A stretch of DNA of 23,536 bases, taken from positions 1 through 23,536 of the IMG/VR virus record IMGVR_UViG_3300044620_001324. One strand, written 5' to 3'. Positions 21,898 through 23,536 of the stretch are shown here, piece by piece. The first letter of the stretch is position 1. The number at the start of each line of letters is the position of its first letter. Made by a program: the position numbers and the translations under genes. Under the pieces are notes generated by a model. The model made no database searches. It had not been told where the DNA came from and saw nothing but the letters and a program-made list of their open reading frames with translations. The stretch comes from a virus.

Positions 21898-22528
21898 CGG
21901 CTCCGAAGTCGCTGATCGTTGTCTCTACCATCGTTCCTGTGATTTTTGCGATAGCCTCCACTGATTCGTTAATCTCGCCAAAGCGCACGAGCGGGATTCC
22001 GATGAGCACCCACGCCATTTTCGGAGGCTCCTGCACAGCCACCTCCTTGATGTCTGTCTCTGGTGCCGTCGCGGTCATCAGTTCTTCCAGAGCCTCGCCG
22101 TCGAACCCTGTCAGGTCCATGTCGAACGCCCCGGTGTCCATCTGCTCGGCAAGGTCTTTCAGCATCGCGCGATCCGCGTCGGCGAGTTCGGCTAGCCGGT
22201 TGTCGGCGACAAGGTGCGCAAGCTCATCTTCGTCGCTGGCAAAGTCTTGCTCGTCCACTGGAACCTGAGACGCGCCAAGCAGCCTCGCCGCTTCGAGCCT
22301 GCCGTGGCCGGCGACCACGAGGCCGCTGCGCTTCGAGACGGTGATCGGCGCACGCCACCCCTGATGCTTGATGACCTTTGCCAGCAACGCAATCTGTTTT
22401 TCGCTGTGCTTATTCGGGTTGCGCGGATTCGGACGAAGCGAGACGAGATCCGCCATGCGCAAGTGCGCGCAGTGGACCGGGATGCCGGATGTTTCAGCGG
22501 ATACCCTGCCAAGTGTTTTGAGTTTCAT
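21881..22528 (-). CDS. ParB/Srx-like N-terminal domain protein
   Basis: A 215-residue protein. Residues about 20-120 are a ParB-like domain: LRPNPRNPNKHSEKQIALLA, HQGWRAPITVSKRSGLVVAG, then GHGR (74-77), LLGASQVPVDEQDF and HLVADNRLAELAD. Such domains have been linked to CTPase or nuclease activity and often precede phage methylases. No ParA gene is visible, so this is not an obvious partition system. I start at the ATG at 22528, because the promoter's -10 lies seven bases upstream. ATGs at 22540 and 22537 overlap that -10, and a GTG at 22705 would read through the tandem repeat. The C-terminus (residues 150-215) is not recognised. Confidence 0.85.
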   Translation of the reverse strand: MKLKTLGRVSAETSGIPVHCAHLRMADLVSLRPNPRNPNKHSEKQIALLAKVIKHQGWRAPITVSKRSGLVVAGHGRLEAARLLGASQVPVDEQDFASDEDELAHLVADNRLAELADADRAMLKDLAEQMDTGAFDMDLTGFDGEALEELMTATAPETDIKEVAVQEPPKMAWVLIGIPLVRFGEINESVEAIAKITGTMVETTISDFGADENQN

Positions 22529-22535
22529 TCGGTGC

Positions 22536-22563
22536 ATCATAAACGAATCGCCAGCAAGGTCAA
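22536..22563 (-). promoter_or_regulatory. Strong promoter for the ParB-like operon, leaderless
   Basis: On the minus strand, -35 TTGACC (22563-22558), 16-bp spacer and -10 TATGAT (22541-22536), each five of six to consensus, are followed by seven bases and the ATG at 22528. No Shine-Dalgarno is present and there is no room for one. The mRNA would begin at or just before the start codon. Confidence 0.75.
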
Positions 22564-22614
22564 GAAATACGCAACACGCGCAGCCACCCCGTGCGCGAAG
22601 CACCCACGGGCGGG

Positions 22615-22662
22615 CCGTCCACCCCTGTAGCCACCCCTGTAGCCACCCCTGTAGCCACCCCG
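22615..22662. repeat. Left block of 12-bp tandem repeats
   Basis: It starts CCGTCCACCCCTGTA and continues with GCCACC at 22630, 22642 and 22654, a period of 12 bp with unit GCCACCCCTGTA. The last unit breaks off as GCCACCCCGGG. The CCGTCCACC head is also seen at three other places in the window (15229, 16831, 18622). Confidence 0.9.
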
Positions 22663-22780
22663 GGCTCGGCAGGCACCGCGTTGTAATGTGCTGTTTTTTT
22701 AGCACTATCTGCGCGGGGTGGGGAATTCGGAACCTAGGTAGAGGAAAAACACCGGGGAGAACCTATGGCCACCCCCCTTA

Positions 22781-22884
22781 CCTGTAGCCACCCCTGTAGC
22801 CACCCCTGTAGCCACCCCTGTAAGCCACCCCTGTAAGCCACCCCTGTAGCCACCCCTGTAGCCACCCCTGTAGCCACCCACCAC
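22781..22884. repeat. Right block of 12/13-bp tandem repeats
   Basis: Eight GCCACC units start at 22787, 22799, 22811, 22824, 22837, 22849, 22861 and 22873. Six spacings are 12 bp and two are near 13 bp, because an extra A gives CTGTAAGCC. The unit is GCCACCCCTGTA. An isolated unit, GCCACCCCCC, starts at 22768. The repeat is nearly perfect, so recent expansion is likely. Confidence 0.92.
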
Positions 22885-22910
22885 GGGAGGTCGTAGCCGC
22901 CTCGTAAAGA

Positions 22911-22992
22911 AGCCACCCCTGATTTACGCACAAGCCACCACGTCGCAATTACGACAGCCACCACGGTAGTTTTTTATCAGCCACCACGGACA
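22911..22992. repeat. Iteron-like AGCCACC elements with 22-23 bp spacing
   Basis: AGCCACC begins at 22911, 22933, 22956 and 22979 (spacings 22, 23, 23). The last three share AGCCACCACG and are followed by AT-rich bases (GTAGTTTTTTATC, GACATTTATTC). A spacing of about two helical turns places the sites on one face of the DNA, as in replication or partition iterons. A degenerate GCCGCC at 22896 may be another unit. Confidence 0.75.
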
Positions 22993-22993
22993 T

Positions 22994-23170
22994 TTATTCA
23001 GCCTGAGGATGCCGCACGGAATCGCCGACTGCCACCGCCTCCCTGCGCGCCTTCATCACCGCCCTGCCCTTGGCAGCGTTGGCCTGCCTCGCGGTGATGC
23101 TGGCAGGCGTGAGCGTCTTGGGCTTGCCCTTGGCTTTGCGGCCAAGAGCTACGGCGTGCGGGTCTTTCAT
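22994..23170 (-). CDS. Small basic protein (58 aa)
   Basis: A 58-residue Lys/Arg/Ala-rich protein starting MKDPHAVALGRKAKGKPKTL. The segment ALGRKAKGKPKTL through ARQANAAKGRAVMKARR resembles the ALGSIKS...AARRNG motif of the 84-residue protein at 5735-5989. Such basic helical stretches are common in mobile-element proteins and suggest nucleic-acid binding, but the function is not known. Its own promoter lies directly upstream. Its stop borders the iteron-like repeats, so a product that binds there is worth considering. Confidence 0.65.
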   Translation of the reverse strand: MKDPHAVALGRKAKGKPKTLTPASITARQANAAKGRAVMKARREAVAVGDSVRHPQAE

Positions 23171-23177
23171 GGGTGAT

Positions 23178-23206
23178 ACGCTAGAGCGGTTGCGTGCGCG
23201 TGTCAA
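23178..23206 (-). promoter_or_regulatory. Promoter of the 58-residue gene
   Basis: A perfect -35 TTGACA (23206-23201), 17-bp spacer and a weak -10 TAGCGT (23183-23178) end seven bases before the ATG at 23170, the same leaderless layout as other operon heads. GCGTAT at the -10 resembles half of the palindromic operator, but the other half is missing. Confidence 0.6.
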
Positions 23207-23411
23207 GCGCGGCCAATGCCGCGCGCGTATTGCTCCACGTGCTCGGCGTGCTCCTGCGCGTAGCCGGGGCAGCGTTTGAGTAGCCACAAGTGGCAGGCGA
23301 GGCGGATGTCATGCAGGTCTCGCCGTGTCGTTTGCTGGATACGGCGTCGCGCTCCTTCCAGCGGCTGCGGTAGTTGAGGTGGGTGTTTGCGCTATGGGTG
23401 CGGTTTCTCAT
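23181..23411 (-). CDS. Uncertain small gene with an apparent frame switch
   Basis: An ATG at 23411 follows an A/C-rich leader (CCCCACCCCAAA) after the previous stop and opens a 76-codon frame (MRNRTHSANTHLNYRSRWKE). In the first half this frame has C/G-rich third positions, as expected for a real gene. In the second half the frame shifted by one looks more like protein (RRDLHDIRLACHLWLLKRC, then EHAEHVEQYARGIGRA) and ends at the TGA within TTGACA. A frameshift near 23310-23340, a sequencing error or two overlapping frames would explain this. No family recognised. Confidence 0.35.
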   Translation of the reverse strand: MRNRTHSANTHLNYRSRWKERDAVSSKRHGETCMTSASPATCGYSNAAPATRRSTPSTWSNTRAALAALDTRTQPL

Positions 23412-23423
23412 TTTGGGGTGGGG

Positions 23424-23536
23424 CTAGCGGTTGAGTGTGCGGAGAAAGGCTTCGGCGCGTTGGGCGGCGGTGGCGAAAAACGCAGCGGTGATTGCAGTCA
23501 TCGGCCCCGCTTCTGGATTGTGGTCGCGGCGAACGA
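23424..23536 (-). CDS. C-terminal end of a gene running off the right edge
   Basis: An open frame enters from the right edge and ends with TAG at 23424. The visible part reads VRRDHNPEAGPMTAITAAFF and ends in AQRAEAFLRTLNR. An internal ATG at codon 13 could also start a 25-residue peptide. It is too short to identify. Its stop is followed by a 12-base A/C-only leader and the next ATG, in the style of the internal genes here. Confidence 0.45.
   Translation of the reverse strand, partial: VRRDHNPEAGPMTAITAAFFATAAQRAEAFLRTLNR

Larger units (their letters stand above)
22529..22993. other. Gene-free region with repeat blocks
   Basis: About 465 bp separate the ParB-like start from the stop of the next gene upstream. 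It holds the ParB promoter, two 12-bp tandem-repeat blocks, four AGCCACC elements at 22-23 bp spacing, and a unique stretch (22663-22767) with a T7 tract between GTGCT and AGCAC. Frames that cross the repeats translate as Gly-Trp-Leu-Gln or Gly-Val-Ala-Thr runs and are not convincing genes. Confidence 0.7.

Noticed and set aside
20422-21915. A 497-codon plus-strand open frame
   Set aside because: It lies antisense to the MoxR, HNH and methyltransferase-like genes, all with clear motifs. Its product is low complexity, and long antisense frames are expected in GC-rich DNA.
22529-22705. N-terminal extension of the ParB-like gene to a GTG at 22705
   Set aside because: It would read through the tandem repeat and the promoter. 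The -10 lies seven bases before the ATG at 22528, where family similarity begins.
22688-22705. GTGCT/AGCAC inverted repeat around a T7 tract
   Set aside because: The stem is only 5 bp and the T tract is in the loop, unlike an intrinsic terminator.
22734-22964. A minus-strand frame across the tandem repeats encoding Gly-Val-Ala-Thr and Gly-Trp-Leu-Gln runs
   Set aside because: The product is only the translated 12-bp repeat, changes register at 13-bp units, and has no leader or promoter like other genes here.
22615-22992. CRISPR array
   Set aside because: The repeats are 12-13 bp and abut directly, the 22-23 bp elements share only 7-10 bases, and no cas gene is near.

Overview
The window looks like one continuous piece of a tailed double-stranded DNA phage or prophage. 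All supported genes lie on the minus strand, so the gene order runs from the right edge to the left. Identifiable virion genes are mosaic: a lambda-type packaging and connector set (Nu1-like small terminase, GpA-family large terminase, gpW-like joiner, lambda-type portal) is followed by an HK97-type capsid gene in which prohead protease and major capsid protein form one 655-residue polypeptide. I see no integrase, lysis, DNA polymerase, tRNA, CRISPR or insertion sequence, so lifestyle cannot be decided. The DNA is GC-rich, and almost no start is preceded by a Shine-Dalgarno sequence. The host is therefore probably a GC-rich bacterium that relies little on Shine-Dalgarno (Verrucomicrobiota is one guess); this is inference only.

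Right end (22.5-23.5 kb): three small genes, then about 465 bp without a convincing gene. That gap holds two blocks of a 12-bp tandem repeat (core GCCACCCCTGTA) and four further AGCCACC elements 22-23 bp apart in more AT-rich DNA. This resembles an origin, partition or packaging site.

Accessory region (15.2-22.5 kb): three operons. (i) A ParB-like domain protein and a methyltransferase-like protein. (ii) An HNH protein, a MoxR/CobS-like AAA+ ATPase, its putative VWA-like partner and three small genes. (iii) A RadC-like JAMM protein, a small gene, a 410-residue protein of unknown function and a clamp-loader-like AAA+ ATPase. Operons (ii) and (iii) start at nearly identical promoters with a 15-bp palindrome (TACGCGRGMMGCGTA) in the spacer. 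A third copy overlaps the start of the XRE-type HTH gene, the best candidate for the regulator.

Morphogenesis region (1-15.1 kb): XRE regulator, radical SAM protein, terminase subunits, gpW-like protein, portal, a 35-residue gene, protease-capsid fusion and two small structural genes, ending at a hairpin terminator near 6.05 kb. A new promoter then drives a cassette of two small genes, a TPR-glycosyltransferase, a methyltransferase and a GT4-type glycosyltransferase, continuing into connector and tail genes that run off the left edge.

Two expression features stand out. First-in-operon genes have the -10 hexamer only 6-8 nt from the start codon, which predicts leaderless mRNAs. Many internal genes are instead preceded by a short C/A-only leader built from AAACC and AACCC units. 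In two places this leader is followed by ATA or ACG where the start codon should be.
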